Shown: positions 42,884-51,920 of the stretch, in pieces
Numbering within the stretch: the first letter of the stretch is position 1
Layout of the letters: every line of letters starts with the position of its first letter
Source of the DNA: Streptomyces tsukubensis
Lineage (GTDB): Bacteria; Actinomycetota; Actinomycetes; Streptomycetales; Streptomycetaceae
Assembly (NCBI RefSeq): GCF_003932715.1
Contig: NZ_CP020700.1
Coordinates: 5,230,501-5,294,500 of the forward strand
Reading direction: 5' to 3'
Length of the DNA: 64,000 nucleotides
The notes under the pieces: generated by a model
The model's input: the letters and a program-made list of their open reading frames with translations, nothing else
Database searches by the model: none
What the model was told of the DNA's origin: nothing
Program-made: the position numbers and the translations under genes

Positions 42884-44506
42884 ATGCGGACATTTTCTGA
42901 CAACACGGCAGCGTGGCGCGGAATGCTGCGTCCCCGCACCTCCGGCTCCGCGCCCGCAGTCGCGCCGGAGCCCGGACCGCGCCCCGCCGCCCGGTTCCCC
43001 GCCGCGCTGCTCCCCTGGGCCTGGGCCGCCGGGCTCTTCGCGCTCTATGCGACCGTGTCCGTACGCCGCCATCTGCTCATCCGCACCACCGGTTACGACC
43101 TCGGCATCTTCGAGCAGGCCGTCCGCGCCTACGCCCAACTGCGCCCGCCCGTCGTGCCCTTGCGCGGCGAGGACTTCAACCTCCTCGGCGACCATTTCCA
43201 CCCCGCCATCGCCGTCCTCGCCCCCCTGTACCGGATCTGGCCCGGCCCGCTGACCCTGCTGCTCGCCCAGGCCGCACTCCTCGCCGTCGCCGTCGTCCCG
43301 CTCGCGGGCTGGGCGGCCGAAGTCCTGGGCCGCCGTGCCGCCCATGCCGTCGCGCTGGTGTACGGGCTCAGCTGGGGCATCGCCTCCGCCGTCGCCTTCG
43401 ACTTCCACGAAGTCGCCCTCGCCGTACCCCTGGTCTCGGCCGCCGTCACCGCCCTCGGCCGCCGCCGCTGGAGAGCGGCCGTCCTCTGGGCGGCACCCCT
43501 CGTCCTCGTCAAGGAGGACCTCGGACTGACCCTCGCCGCCGTCGGCGCGTACCTCGTCTGGAAGGGGCCCCGGCGGCTCGGACTGTTCACCGCGGCCGCC
43601 GGAATCGCGGCCAGCGCCGTCGAGATCAAACTTCTGCTGCCCGCCTTCAACCCGGCGGGCGGCTACGCCCACGGCGAGAACCTCGGCGAAGGCGCCCACG
43701 GCTCCCTCCTCACCACGATCGCCTTCGCCCCGCTGGACGCCCTCCGCCCGGACATCAAGGCGATGACCCTGGTCCTCGTCTTCGCGCCGTCCGCCCTGCT
43801 CGCCCTGCGCTCCCCGCTCGCCCTGCTCGCCCTGCCCACCCTCGCCTGGCGGATGCTGTCCCAGAACGCCTTCCACTGGGGTACGTCGTTCCACTACAGC
43901 GCCGTGCTGATGCCGATCGTGACCGCCGGGCTGATCGACGCGCTGCGCCACTGGCGCACCCCCGGTCCCGTCACCCCCGGTCCCGCCACGGCCGGTCCCG
44001 GGTCCGGAGCGCGGTCGCCCGCCGCCCGCCATATCCGGGCCTCCCTGGTCACCGCGCTCGCCGTGACCGCCGTGATGCTGCCCAGCTTCCCCCTCGCCCA
44101 GCTGGCCCAGCGCGCCACCTGGCGCACCGGCGAGCACGTCGCGGCGGCGCGCCAGGTGCTCGCGAGGATCCCGGACGGCGCCACGGTCGCCGCCACCAAC
44201 CGGCTCGTACCGCAGCTCACCTCCCGGACCGAGGTCGTCCTCTTCCCGTCCTTCCCGGTGCACGCGCGGCTGTACGAGTACGCCCGGGACCGGCTGCCGC
44301 GCCCCACCGCCGAGTGGATCGTCCACGACCGCCACGCACCGCCCGCCTGGCCCTACCACGCGGGCCACTGGCCCTATCCGCCCGAACAGCAGACGGCCGA
44401 ACTGGAACGGGCCCAGCGGGTGTACGGCTACCGGAAGGTCGCCGAACGCGACGGCATCACCCTGCTGCGGATGGGCCCGCCCCGGCCCCCCGGCGCCCAC
44501 GGTTGA
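42884..44506 (+). CDS. DUF2079 multispanning membrane protein
   Basis: A 540-residue membrane protein with roughly ten hydrophobic segments and the DUF2079 signature near the N-terminus (TTGYDLGIFEQAVRAYA). LRGEDFNLLGDHFHPAIAVLAPLYRIWPGP follows. The fold is related to GT-C glycosyltransferases, but the function of DUF2079 is not known. The C-terminal ~110 residues are soluble (RTEVVLFPSF...). It starts 43 bases after the MITE-like element. No clear operon partner. Confidence 0.82.
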   Translation: MRTFSDNTAAWRGMLRPRTSGSAPAVAPEPGPRPAARFPAALLPWAWAAGLFALYATVSVRRHLLIRTTGYDLGIFEQAVRAYAQLRPPVVPLRGEDFNLLGDHFHPAIAVLAPLYRIWPGPLTLLLAQAALLAVAVVPLAGWAAEVLGRRAAHAVALVYGLSWGIASAVAFDFHEVALAVPLVSAAVTALGRRRWRAAVLWAAPLVLVKEDLGLTLAAVGAYLVWKGPRRLGLFTAAAGIAASAVEIKLLLPAFNPAGGYAHGENLGEGAHGSLLTTIAFAPLDALRPDIKAMTLVLVFAPSALLALRSPLALLALPTLAWRMLSQNAFHWGTSFHYSAVLMPIVTAGLIDALRHWRTPGPVTPGPATAGPGSGARSPAARHIRASLVTALAVTAVMLPSFPLAQLAQRATWRTGEHVAAARQVLARIPDGATVAATNRLVPQLTSRTEVVLFPSFPVHARLYEYARDRLPRPTAEWIVHDRHAPPAWPYHAGHWPYPPEQQTAELERAQRVYGYRKVAERDGITLLRMGPPRPPGAHG

Positions 44507-44681
44507 GCCGATGGCCGAAGGCCGATGGCCGGTACGGGGTGGTCCGGAATGAGGGCGGCACCCGTCCTTGTTGACCGGGGAGCGGTCCGCGCGGTCCCCC
44601 GTCGACACGAACGGGACGATCCGCATATCGCCGCCCCCGCACAGCCGTTGATCCGCCGTCAGGCCGGACGAGGAGTTGCCC

Positions 44682-45032
44682 GTGACCGTACGAAAATCCA
44701 CCTACGAATGTGGTCTCGATGCCGCCGTCGACGTCGTCGGCGGCAAATGGAAGGCGCTGATCCTCTGGGAGCTGCACACCCACGGCGCGGTCCGCTTCGG
44801 CGGGATGAGGCGGGCGCTGACCGGGATCAGCGAGAAGGTGCTGATCCAGCAGTTGCGGGAGCTGGAGTCGGACGGAATCGTCCACCGAGAGGTGTACGCG
44901 GAGGTGCCGCCCCGGGTGGAGTACTCCCTCACCCCGCTGGGCGAGGCGCTGAACAAGGCCCTGGAGCCGCTCGGCGAATGGAGCAAAACCTATATGGACG
45001 AGGTCGTCGCCCGCCGGGCCGGCGTGGCGTAG
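44682..45032 (+). CDS. HxlR/MarR-like winged-helix regulator
   Basis: A 116-residue HxlR-family regulator. Family features are the N-terminal Cys (YECGLDAAVDVVGGKWK), ILWELHTHGAVRFGGMRRALTGISEKVLIQQLRELESDGIV as the HTH, and YSLTPLGEAL. HxlR proteins often sense redox stress or aldehydes through the N-terminal cysteine. The GTG at 44682 follows AGGAG by six bases; a TTG at 44676 is less likely. The aldo/keto reductase on the opposite strand downstream is a possible target. Confidence 0.85.
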   Translation: MTVRKSTYECGLDAAVDVVGGKWKALILWELHTHGAVRFGGMRRALTGISEKVLIQQLRELESDGIVHREVYAEVPPRVEYSLTPLGEALNKALEPLGEWSKTYMDEVVARRAGVA

Positions 45033-45314
45033 GGCTTCTCCTCGGGGATCACGCCCGGCCCGCGTGTCCCAGCCGCCCCCGCCGCTCCTCGGCGTCAACC
45101 CTGCGCCCATTCGGGTCTCCCCCTTCGGGGGATGCCTGCCGGCGCCCCTGTCGGCCCCGCACCACCGCTGTTCTGCGGGAAAACCCCGGAATCCCGGGGC
45201 CCGCGCCCGCGTGCGCCCCGCCGTCCGCCGCCATCCGGACCCGCGGACGACACCCCGGCGGCCCCCGGATGCGTCCCTCGGCGGCGGTGACGCGTTATGG
45301 TGGAAACCCCCCCT
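45033..45314. other. Intergenic stretch, no gene seen
   Basis: About 280 bases between hxlR and the stem-loop at 45315. It is GC-rich and has no ORF with credible codon bias or ribosome-binding site. The end of this stretch plus the stem-loop could be a small RNA, but no promoter is evident. Confidence 0.4.
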
Positions 45315-45360
45315 CGGGCCGGTCCGTATCCCCCCCCACGGACCGGCCCGGTTTCTTTTT
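45315..45360 (+). terminator. Classical rho-independent terminator
   Basis: Thirteen-base perfect arms (45315-45327 and 45338-45350) with a C-rich loop are followed directly by GTTTCTTTTT. The T-run on the + strand makes this a textbook intrinsic terminator, which is uncommon in this genome. It is nearly 300 bases after hxlR and 56 bases before the 3' end of the aldo/keto reductase. Confidence 0.8.
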
Positions 45361-45416
45361 CCGGGCCCGTAGGGACCGGGGCGACACCCCTCCGGCCGCG
45401 GAGCCCGGGGACGGGC

Positions 45417-46460
45417 TCAGCCCAGACCGCGCCCGGCCCAGATGTTCGTCCCCGCGGTGTCCACCGCGAAGGCGTCGATCTCCGTCAGCTCCGCCGCGGT
45501 CAGCGGGGGCGAGGAGAGCGCGGCGACGTTCTCCTCCACCTGCGCCACGCTGGACGCGCCGATCAGCGCCGATGTCATCCGCGGATCCCGCAGCACCCAG
45601 CTCAGCGCCAGCTGCGCCAGCGACTGGCCCCGGCCGGCCGCGATCTCGTTCAGCCCGTTCAGCCGCCGGACGACCTCGTCGGAGAGCAGACCCGGGTCCA
45701 GCGACTTGCCCTGGGTGGCCCGCGAACCCTCCGGGATGCCCTGCAGATACTTGCCGGTCAGCAGCCCCTGGGCGAGCGGTACGAACGCGATGCAGCCCAT
45801 GCCCGCCGTCTCCAGCGTGTCGAGCAGCCCGTCGTCCTCGATCCACCGGTTGATCATCGAGTAGGACGGCTGGTGGATCAGGGCCGGGACGCCCATCTCC
45901 TTCAGCAGCCGCGCCGCCTCGGCCGTCTGCTCGGCGTTGTACGAGGAGACACCCGCGTACAGCGCCTTCCCCTGCCGCACCGCGGACGCCAGCGCGCCCA
46001 TCGTCTCCTCCAGCGGAGTCTCCGGGTCGAAGCGGTGCGAGTAGAAGATGTCGACGTACTCCAGGCCCATCCGCTGCAGGGACGCGTCCAGCGACGACAG
46101 CAGGTACTTCCGGGAGCCCCACTCACCGTACGGACCGGGATGCATCAAATATCCCGCTTTGGTGGAAATGATGAGTTCGTCCCGATAGGCGGAGAAGTCC
46201 TGGGCGAAGAGCTTCCCGAAGTTCAGCTCGGCCGAGCCGGGCGGCGGCCCGTAGTTGTTCGCCAGGTCGAAGTGGGTGACACCCAGATCGAAGGCGCGGC
46301 GCAGGATCGCCCGCTGGGTGTCCAGCGCGCGGTCGTCGCCGAAGTTGTGCCACAGGCCCAGCGAGACGGCGGGCAGTTTCAGCCCGGAGCGGCCGGTGCG
46401 GCGGTACTCCATGGCGTCGTAGCGGTCGGGGACGGCGAGGTAAGCGGAGGAATCAGTCAC
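45417..46460 (-). CDS. Aldo/keto reductase (YghZ/Gpr type)
   Basis: A 347-residue TIM-barrel NADPH reductase. The catalytic tetrad region includes DLANNYGPP (Asp, Tyr), ISTKAGY (Lys) and FYSHRFDPETP (His). The cofactor-binding SALIGASSVAQVEEN lies near the C-terminus. The YghZ subgroup reduces L-glyceraldehyde 3-phosphate and methylglyoxal-like aldehydes. The GTG at 46460 has GGAGGG just upstream. It is a core-type gene; a role in the antibiotic pathway is not suggested by its position. Confidence 0.88.
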   Translation of the reverse strand: MTDSSAYLAVPDRYDAMEYRRTGRSGLKLPAVSLGLWHNFGDDRALDTQRAILRRAFDLGVTHFDLANNYGPPPGSAELNFGKLFAQDFSAYRDELIISTKAGYLMHPGPYGEWGSRKYLLSSLDASLQRMGLEYVDIFYSHRFDPETPLEETMGALASAVRQGKALYAGVSSYNAEQTAEAARLLKEMGVPALIHQPSYSMINRWIEDDGLLDTLETAGMGCIAFVPLAQGLLTGKYLQGIPEGSRATQGKSLDPGLLSDEVVRRLNGLNEIAAGRGQSLAQLALSWVLRDPRMTSALIGASSVAQVEENVAALSSPPLTAAELTEIDAFAVDTAGTNIWAGRGLG

Positions 46461-46705
46461 GTATCCCTCCTTATCACGGACTTGTGACAGACCGGGTTGG
46501 GCCCCGGTGGCCCCTGCGCAGTACTGTGGCGCCTTCAAGGGATTCGCCGCACGGCCCGGACGGTGTGCACCGCACGGGTGGGGACCGGGGCCGGTGCGCG
46601 TCGCCCGTACGGACCCGGGGCAGCCCCGCGGTCCCCCACACCCCCAGGTCCGCCGAGCCCCGGACCGGGGCGTCGTGAGCCCGATCGGACCGAGAGGTGG
46701 ACTCT

Positions 46706-47467
46706 GTGAACTTGCGGGACCTGGTGTACAGGCTCTACGCACGCCGGGTGGAAGGCCGACTCGACCACGCCCAGGTGCCCAAACACATCGGAGTCATCCT
46801 CGACGGCAACCGCCGCTGGGCGAAGGCCTCCGGCGGCACCGCCGCCCAGGGCCACCAGGCGGGCGCCAGCAAGATCCTCGAACTGCTCGGCTGGTGCGCC
46901 GAGACCGATGTCGAGGTCGTCACCCTCTGGATGCTCTCCACCGACAACTTCGACCGGCCCGACGAGGAGCTGACCCCGCTCCTCGGCATCATCGAGCAGT
47001 CCGTCCGCGATCTCGCGGCCGACGGCCGCTGGCGCGTCCACCACGTCGGCACCCTCGACCTGCTGCCCGCCCGTACCCAGACCGTGCTCAAGGAGGCCGA
47101 ACAGGCCACCGCGGACCACACCGGCATACTCGTCAACGTCGCCGTCGGCTACGGCGGCCGCCAGGAGATCGCGGACGCGGTCCGCTCCCTGCTGCACGAG
47201 CACGCCGAGAAGGGCACCAGCTTCGAGGAGCTGGCGGAGATCGTCGATATCGACCTGATCTCCGAGCACCTCTACACCCGCGGCCAGCCCGACCCCGATC
47301 TGGTCATCCGCACCAGCGGCGAACAGCGGCTCTCCGGCTTCATGCTCTGGCAGAGCGCCCACTCCGAGTACTACTTCTGCGAGGTCTTCTGGCCCGCCTT
47401 CCGCAAGGTCGACTTCCTGCGGGCACTGCGGGACTACGCGGCCCGCCACCGCCGCTACGGCGGCTGA
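46706..47467 (+). CDS. Short-chain Z-isoprenyl diphosphate synthase (UppS family)
   Basis: A 253-residue cis-prenyltransferase. The catalytic Asp33 is in GVILDGNRRWAK. The family blocks TLWMLSTDNFDRP, VAVGYGGRQEIADA, DLVIRTSGEQRLSGFMLWQSAHSEYYF and FWPAFRKVDFLRAL are complete. Members with the LWMLSTDN segment in actinobacteria make short Z-prenyl diphosphates (Rv1086-like) rather than full undecaprenyl. The GTG at 46706 follows GAGAGG by nine bases. Confidence 0.88.
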   Translation: MNLRDLVYRLYARRVEGRLDHAQVPKHIGVILDGNRRWAKASGGTAAQGHQAGASKILELLGWCAETDVEVVTLWMLSTDNFDRPDEELTPLLGIIEQSVRDLAADGRWRVHHVGTLDLLPARTQTVLKEAEQATADHTGILVNVAVGYGGRQEIADAVRSLLHEHAEKGTSFEELAEIVDIDLISEHLYTRGQPDPDLVIRTSGEQRLSGFMLWQSAHSEYYFCEVFWPAFRKVDFLRALRDYAARHRRYGG

Positions 47468-47842
47468 CCGGCTCCCCGCCCGGGGAGACGACCTGGGGGC
47501 TTTCCGCTCCCTTCACCCACTGTTCGGCCATCCGCCGCCCCCGGCCGGGGCATGGCCGCGCATGATCCAGGGCATATTCCCAGCAGGTCGGCGTCCGGTC
47601 CTCGGGCGCCGGACTCCGTGGGCGGCTCCGGCCGCCCGCCCGGGAGGCCCTTTGCACACGAAGGCACGCACCAGCGGTGCGGACCACGCGGAGGGCCGGA
47701 GCTCGGCCCGTGCACTGCGGCCCGCAGCCCGGCTCTTCTCCCCGCCTGACGGCGGGGCCGGTCCCCCGCCGTCAGTGGCGGGCGGATCCTGGCCCGCGAC
47801 GGCACCGCTCCGTCGACCTCTTCCGAGGGGGTACGTCCTTCC
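47468..47842. other. Intergenic stretch upstream of phoH, no gene seen
   Basis: About 375 bases. Several short frames are open on the + strand (for example 47562-47849) but have no ribosome-binding site and an Arg/Pro/Ala composition typical of shadow frames. Mycobacterial phoH2 has a small antitoxin gene here; I see no convincing counterpart. A long leader is possible. Confidence 0.4.
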
Positions 47843-49171
47843 GTGGTGAACAGCAGCACTAAGCGCCGCATGCCCGACCGGCGCACGTACGTTCTCGACA
47901 CCAGCGTCCTGCTGGCCGACCCGAACGCCCCGACCCGCTTCGAGGAACACGAAGTCGTGCTCCCGATCGTGGTCATCGCCGAGCTGGAGGCCAAACGCCA
48001 CCATCCGGAGCTGGGCTACTTCGCCCGGCAGGCCCTGCGCCTGCTGGACGAGTTCCGCATCCGCTACGGCAGGCTCGACGCCCCGCTGCCGCTCGGCAGC
48101 CTGGGCGGCACCCTCCGGGTCGAGCTGAACCACTCCGACCCGGGGATCCTCCCGGCCGGCTACCGGCTGGGCGACAACGACTCCCGGATCCTCGCGGTGG
48201 CGAGAAACCTCCAGGCCGAGGGGTACGACGTCACCGTCGTCTCCAAGGACCTGCCCCTGCGGATCAAAGCGTCGTCGGTCGGACTGCTCGCCGAGGAGTA
48301 CCGCGCCGAACTCGCCATCACGGACTCCGGCTGGACCGGAATGGCCGAACTCTCCCTCCCCGCCGACCAGGTGGACCTGTTGTACGGAGGCGAGGAGAGC
48401 GTCCATGTCCCCGAGGCCGCCGAGCTGCCCGTCCACACCGGGCTGGTGCTCCAGTCCGAGCGCGGCCGGGCCCTGGGCCGGGTCACCCCCGGGGGCACCG
48501 TCCGGCTGGTCCGCGGCGACCGCGAGGCCTTCGGCATCCACGGCCGCAGCGCCGAACAGCGGATCGCCCTGGACCTGCTGCTCGACCCCGAGGTCGGCAT
48601 CGTCTCCCTCGGCGGACGGGCGGGCACCGGGAAATCGGCGCTCGCGCTCTGCGCCGGCCTCGAAGCCGTCCTGGAGCGCAGGCAGCACCAGAAGGTGATG
48701 GTCTTCCGTCCGCTGTACGCGGTCGGCGGGCAGGAACTGGGCTATCTCCCCGGCACCGAGGCCGAGAAGATGAACCCCTGGGCCCAGGCCGTCTTCGACA
48801 CGCTGTCGGCGGTCGCCGGCCGGGAGGTCATCGAGGAGGTCCTCGGCCGCGGGATGCTGGAGGTGCTGCCGCTCACCCATATCCGGGGCCGCTCCCTGCA
48901 CGACGCCTTCGTCATCGTCGACGAGGCCCAGTCGCTGGAGCGGAACGTCCTGCTCACCGTGTTGTCCCGGATCGGCGCCAACTCCCGGGTGGTCCTCACC
49001 CACGACGTGGCCCAGCGGGACAACCTGCGGGTCGGCCGGTACGACGGAGTGGTCGCCGTGGTCGAGAAGCTGAAGGGCCATCCGCTCTTCGCCCATGTCA
49101 CCCTCACCCGCTCGGAACGCTCCCAGATCGCCGCACTGGTGACCGAAATGCTGGAGGACGGGCATATCTGA
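47843..49171 (+). CDS. PIN-PhoH family RNA helicase/nuclease (PhoH2)
   Basis: A 442-residue fusion of an N-terminal PIN-like nuclease domain ([15 protein letters not shown] with catalytic Asp, [27 protein letters not shown]) and a C-terminal PhoH ATPase. The ATPase part has Walker [12 protein letters not shown] (~257) and Walker [12 protein letters not shown]. PhoH2 proteins are known to unwind and cut RNA. The start is uncertain between GTG 47843, GTG 47846 and ATG 47870. The 3' end runs into a strong terminator. Confidence 0.88.
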   Translation: MVNSSTKRRMPDRRTYVLDTSVLLADPNAPTRFEEHEVVLPIVVIAELEAKRHHPELGYFARQALRLLDEFRIRYGRLDAPLPLGSLGGTLRVELNHSDPGILPAGYRLGDNDSRILAVARNLQAEGYDVTVVSKDLPLRIKASSVGLLAEEYRAELAITDSGWTGMAELSLPADQVDLLYGGEESVHVPEAAELPVHTGLVLQSERGRALGRVTPGGTVRLVRGDREAFGIHGRSAEQRIALDLLLDPEVGIVSLGGRAGTGKSALALCAGLEAVLERRQHQKVMVFRPLYAVGGQELGYLPGTEAEKMNPWAQAVFDTLSAVAGREVIEEVLGRGMLEVLPLTHIRGRSLHDAFVIVDEAQSLERNVLLTVLSRIGANSRVVLTHDVAQRDNLRVGRYDGVVAVVEKLKGHPLFAHVTLTRSERSQIAALVTEMLEDGHI

Positions 49172-49230
49172 GGAGAGTTGAGAGGGCTTTAGGGGTCTTC
49201 ACGGGGCTTGGGGAGGCTTTACGGCCCTTT

Positions 49231-49278
49231 ACGGCGCCGTCCCGCCAAAGGCGCAAGAGCCTAGCGGGACGGCGCCGT
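49231..49278. terminator. 15-bp perfect stem terminator after phoH
   Basis: Arms 49231-49245 and 49264-49278 are fully complementary, with an 18-base loop that itself contains GGCGC/GCC bases able to pair. It ends the phoH unit. Confidence 0.8.
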
Positions 49279-49611
49279 TCCGTATCCGCGTTCGACCGAA
49301 AAATCGGCGCGTAGGCCATGTGAGCTTTCCCACGCAATCGGGAATTGCCTTGCGGTGCCGGGTTCCGGCAGAGTCTTGCTTCCGTCAGGCCCCGCACACG
49401 ACACCCATGGACACCTGTGGTGCCCCGCACCACTCCCACAACTCCACAACCGACCGTCGTGTGCCGCCCGGAAAGCATCACCGGCCACTCCCGCGACGGG
49501 AGTTGACCACGGGCCAGCGCCTCCCGTGACCTGTATTTCAGCGGAGGCCAGCGCCAGGGGCACGATTCGCCCGCGGGGTCACCTGTGCGGGTGATGCTGG
49601 AAGGAAACCGT
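49279..49611. promoter_or_regulatory. Long 5' region of the SLT gene
   Basis: About 330 bases without a gene. The short frames here lack ribosome-binding sites. It should contain the promoter and an unusually long leader of the secreted SLT protein. I looked for a c-di-AMP (ydaO-type) riboswitch, common before cell-wall hydrolase genes in Streptomyces, but did not find its conserved blocks. Confidence 0.35.
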
Positions 49612-50304
49612 GTGAGCCGGATCTCGGTCCGGGGATTCGCGGTGGCGTCCGCCACCGCGGTCACCACCGTCGGAGCCGTTGTCGGCGTTGCCTCGGGCAA
49701 CCCCCAGTCCTCGGACAATGTGGAGACGGCCGCGTCCGACGCGACGACCCTCCTCGCGGACGTCCCCTCGGGCGAACAGGTCCAGGTGCAGGCAGTAGCA
49801 CTGGCCGAGCAGGCCGGTGCCCAGGCCGCCGCCGCCGAAACCACGGCCAAGAAGTCGGCCGAGGAGTCCGCGCGGATCGCCGCGGCCAAGGCAGCCAAGG
49901 ACAAGAAGGCCGCCGCCGAGGCCAAGGCGAAGAAGGAGCGCGAGGAGGCCAAGGAGCGCGCCGAGCGCAGCAAGGCCCGCGACGCCTCCAGCTTCACGGC
50001 CAAGGCCTCGTACTCCATCTCCGAGGTCAAGGACATCGCCCGCCAGATGATGTCGGCCGGCGACTTCCAGTGCTTCAGCAATATCGTGACGAAGGAGTCG
50101 GGCTGGCGCTACACCGCGACGAACCCGTCCTCGGGCGCGTACGGTCTGGTCCAGGCGTACCCCGCCACCAAGATGGCGACGGCCGGTGCCGACTGGCGCA
50201 CCAACCCGGCCACCCAGATCAAATGGGGTCTGAGCTATATGAAGGAGCGCTACGACAGCCCGTGCGGAGCCTGGTCCTTCTGGCAGAAGAACCGGTGGTA
50301 CTGA
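49612..50304 (+). CDS. Secreted lytic transglycosylase-like SLT protein
   Basis: A 230-residue exported protein. A signal peptide (SRISVRGFAVASATAVTTVGAV) is followed by an Ala/Lys/Glu-rich helical, probably coiled-coil, region (~65-135) and a C-terminal SLT-like domain (~145-230). That domain has the catalytic Glu in TKESGWRYTATNPSSGAYGLVQ and two cysteines that can pair. It probably cleaves peptidoglycan during growth or sporulation. The GTG at 49612 follows GGAAGGA by six bases and is preferred to starts at 49585. Confidence 0.85.
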   Translation: MSRISVRGFAVASATAVTTVGAVVGVASGNPQSSDNVETAASDATTLLADVPSGEQVQVQAVALAEQAGAQAAAAETTAKKSAEESARIAAAKAAKDKKAAAEAKAKKEREEAKERAERSKARDASSFTAKASYSISEVKDIARQMMSAGDFQCFSNIVTKESGWRYTATNPSSGAYGLVQAYPATKMATAGADWRTNPATQIKWGLSYMKERYDSPCGAWSFWQKNRWY

Positions 50305-50330
50305 CCTCCCGCGGTCTGCCGCTCAACTTC

Positions 50331-50368
50331 ACGGAACCCCACACCGTCCCTACGGTGTGGGGTTCCGT
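50331..50368 (+). terminator. 16-bp stem terminator
   Basis: Arms 50331-50346 and 50353-50368 are complementary, with a TCCCTA loop, followed by GTTGTTGTAG. Terminator of the SLT gene. Confidence 0.82.
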
Positions 50369-50417
50369 GTTGTTGTAGCGTCGTCGGTCCCGGAGCGCCG
50401 GGCGACTGGGGGAGAGC

Positions 50418-51920
50418 ATGGGGGGCAGGGGAAGCGTCATGTCACGGATTCCGGGGTGGCTGGCCGGTGCCGCGGCCGGGCTCGGCCGGGCCGCCGAGCT
50501 GCTGCAGGAGCGGCGGGCCGCGGCGGACGGCGACGACGAGGGCCGGAGCGACAAGACCTCGGGCGGGTACGGCAGTTCGGAGCGGTCCGCGGGGGTCACC
50601 GGACCGGCTGCGGCCACCGGTGGCTCCGGCGAGGCGTCCGGGGGCGCGGTGGCCGTGCCCCCGCCACCCGCCTACGCGCCCGCCGTCGCGCCGAGGCCCG
50701 ATCCGACCTCCACCATCCCCTGGGGCATCCGGGTCGCCGCCGAGGCCGGCTGGCGACTGCTGGTCCTCGCCGGGGTGTTCTGGGTGCTGATGAAGATCAT
50801 CAGCGCGGTGCAGCTGGTGATGCTGTCCTTCGTCGCCTCCCTGCTGATCACGGCCCTGCTCCATCCGACCGTCGCCCGGCTGAAGCGGTGGGGGATGCCG
50901 CGCGGCCTCGCCACCGCGGTCACCGTGGTCGTCGGGTTCGTCGTCATCAGCCTGGTCGGCTGGTTCGTCGTCTGGCAGGTGATGGAGAACCTCGACACCC
51001 TCTCCGAGAAGGTCAGGGACGGTATCGAGGAGGGGAAGCGCTGGCTGCTGGACAGCCCCTTCCATGTCACCGAGGGCCAGATCAACGATATCGCCGACAA
51101 CTTCAGCCAGGCGATCGGGAACAACACCCAGGAGATCACCTCCGCCGGGCTCCAGGGCGTGACGGTGATGGTGGAGATCCTCACCGGCATCCTGCTGGCG
51201 ATGTTCTCCACGCTCTTCCTGCTGTACGACGGGGACCGGATCTGGCAGTGGACGCTGAAGCTGGTGCCCGCGCAGGCGAGGGAGGGTGTCGCCGGGGCCG
51301 GTCCACGGGCCTGGCGGACCCTGACCGCCTATGTGCGGGGCACGGTGCTGGTGGCCCTGATCGACGCCATCTTCATCGGGCTCGGGATCTATGTCCTCGA
51401 TGTGCCGATGGCCGTACCGCTCGCCGTCTTCATCTTCCTGTTCGCCTTCATCCCGCTCGTCGGCGCCGTCATCTCGGGGGCGCTGGCCGTGGTCGTGGCG
51501 CTGGTCACCCATGGGCCGTTGACCGCGCTGCTGGTGCTGGGTGTGGTGCTCACGGTCCAGCAGATCGAAGGCCATGTGCTCCAGCCGTTCATCCTGGGCC
51601 GTGCGGTACGGGTGCATCCGCTGGCCGTCGTCCTCTCGGTGGCGGTCGGCGGGATCACGGCAGGCATCGGCGGCGCGGTGGTGGCGGTTCCGCTGGTGGC
51701 CGTGGGCAATACGGTTGTGGGCTATCTGCGGGCGTACGGCAAGGAGCAGGCGCTGCGCGACGCGGCCCCGCCGCCCGCCGGGACCGCCCCGGCCCCGCAG
51801 TCGCCGCCGCCCCCGAGGGCGGCGGAACCCCCGGCCGGGTCCGGAGAGACCCCGCCGCCGACGGCGGCGGCAGGGACGGCCGCGGCGCCCGCCGCCGCCG
51901 AAAGAGGGGAGCCGACGTGA
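50418..51920 (+). CDS. AI-2E family (PerM-like) transporter
   Basis: A 500-residue membrane protein. A ~100-residue soluble Gly/Ala/Pro-rich N-terminus precedes about eight hydrophobic segments, including LLVLAGVFWVLMKII, AVTVVVGFVVISLVGWFVVW and LAVFIFLFAFIPLVGAVISGAL. The family signature is FIPLVGAVISG...VQQIEGHVLQPFILG. The C-terminal ~70 residues are a Pro/Ala-rich tail. Members export small molecules or act in stress tolerance; substrate unknown. ATG 50418 and ATG 50439 are both possible starts. It overlaps the next gene by four bases. Confidence 0.85.
   Translation: MGGRGSVMSRIPGWLAGAAAGLGRAAELLQERRAAADGDDEGRSDKTSGGYGSSERSAGVTGPAAATGGSGEASGGAVAVPPPPAYAPAVAPRPDPTSTIPWGIRVAAEAGWRLLVLAGVFWVLMKIISAVQLVMLSFVASLLITALLHPTVARLKRWGMPRGLATAVTVVVGFVVISLVGWFVVWQVMENLDTLSEKVRDGIEEGKRWLLDSPFHVTEGQINDIADNFSQAIGNNTQEITSAGLQGVTVMVEILTGILLAMFSTLFLLYDGDRIWQWTLKLVPAQAREGVAGAGPRAWRTLTAYVRGTVLVALIDAIFIGLGIYVLDVPMAVPLAVFIFLFAFIPLVGAVISGALAVVVALVTHGPLTALLVLGVVLTVQQIEGHVLQPFILGRAVRVHPLAVVLSVAVGGITAGIGGAVVAVPLVAVGNTVVGYLRAYGKEQALRDAAPPPAGTAPAPQSPPPPRAAEPPAGSGETPPPTAAAGTAAAPAAAERGEPT

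Noticed and set aside
47562..47849. Small antitoxin gene upstream of phoH
   Set aside because: The frame has no ribosome-binding site and a composition typical of shadow frames. No likeness to known PhoH2 partners could be seen.
49279..49611. c-di-AMP (ydaO-type) riboswitch before the SLT gene
   Set aside because: Location would fit, but the conserved internal blocks of this riboswitch were not found by eye.
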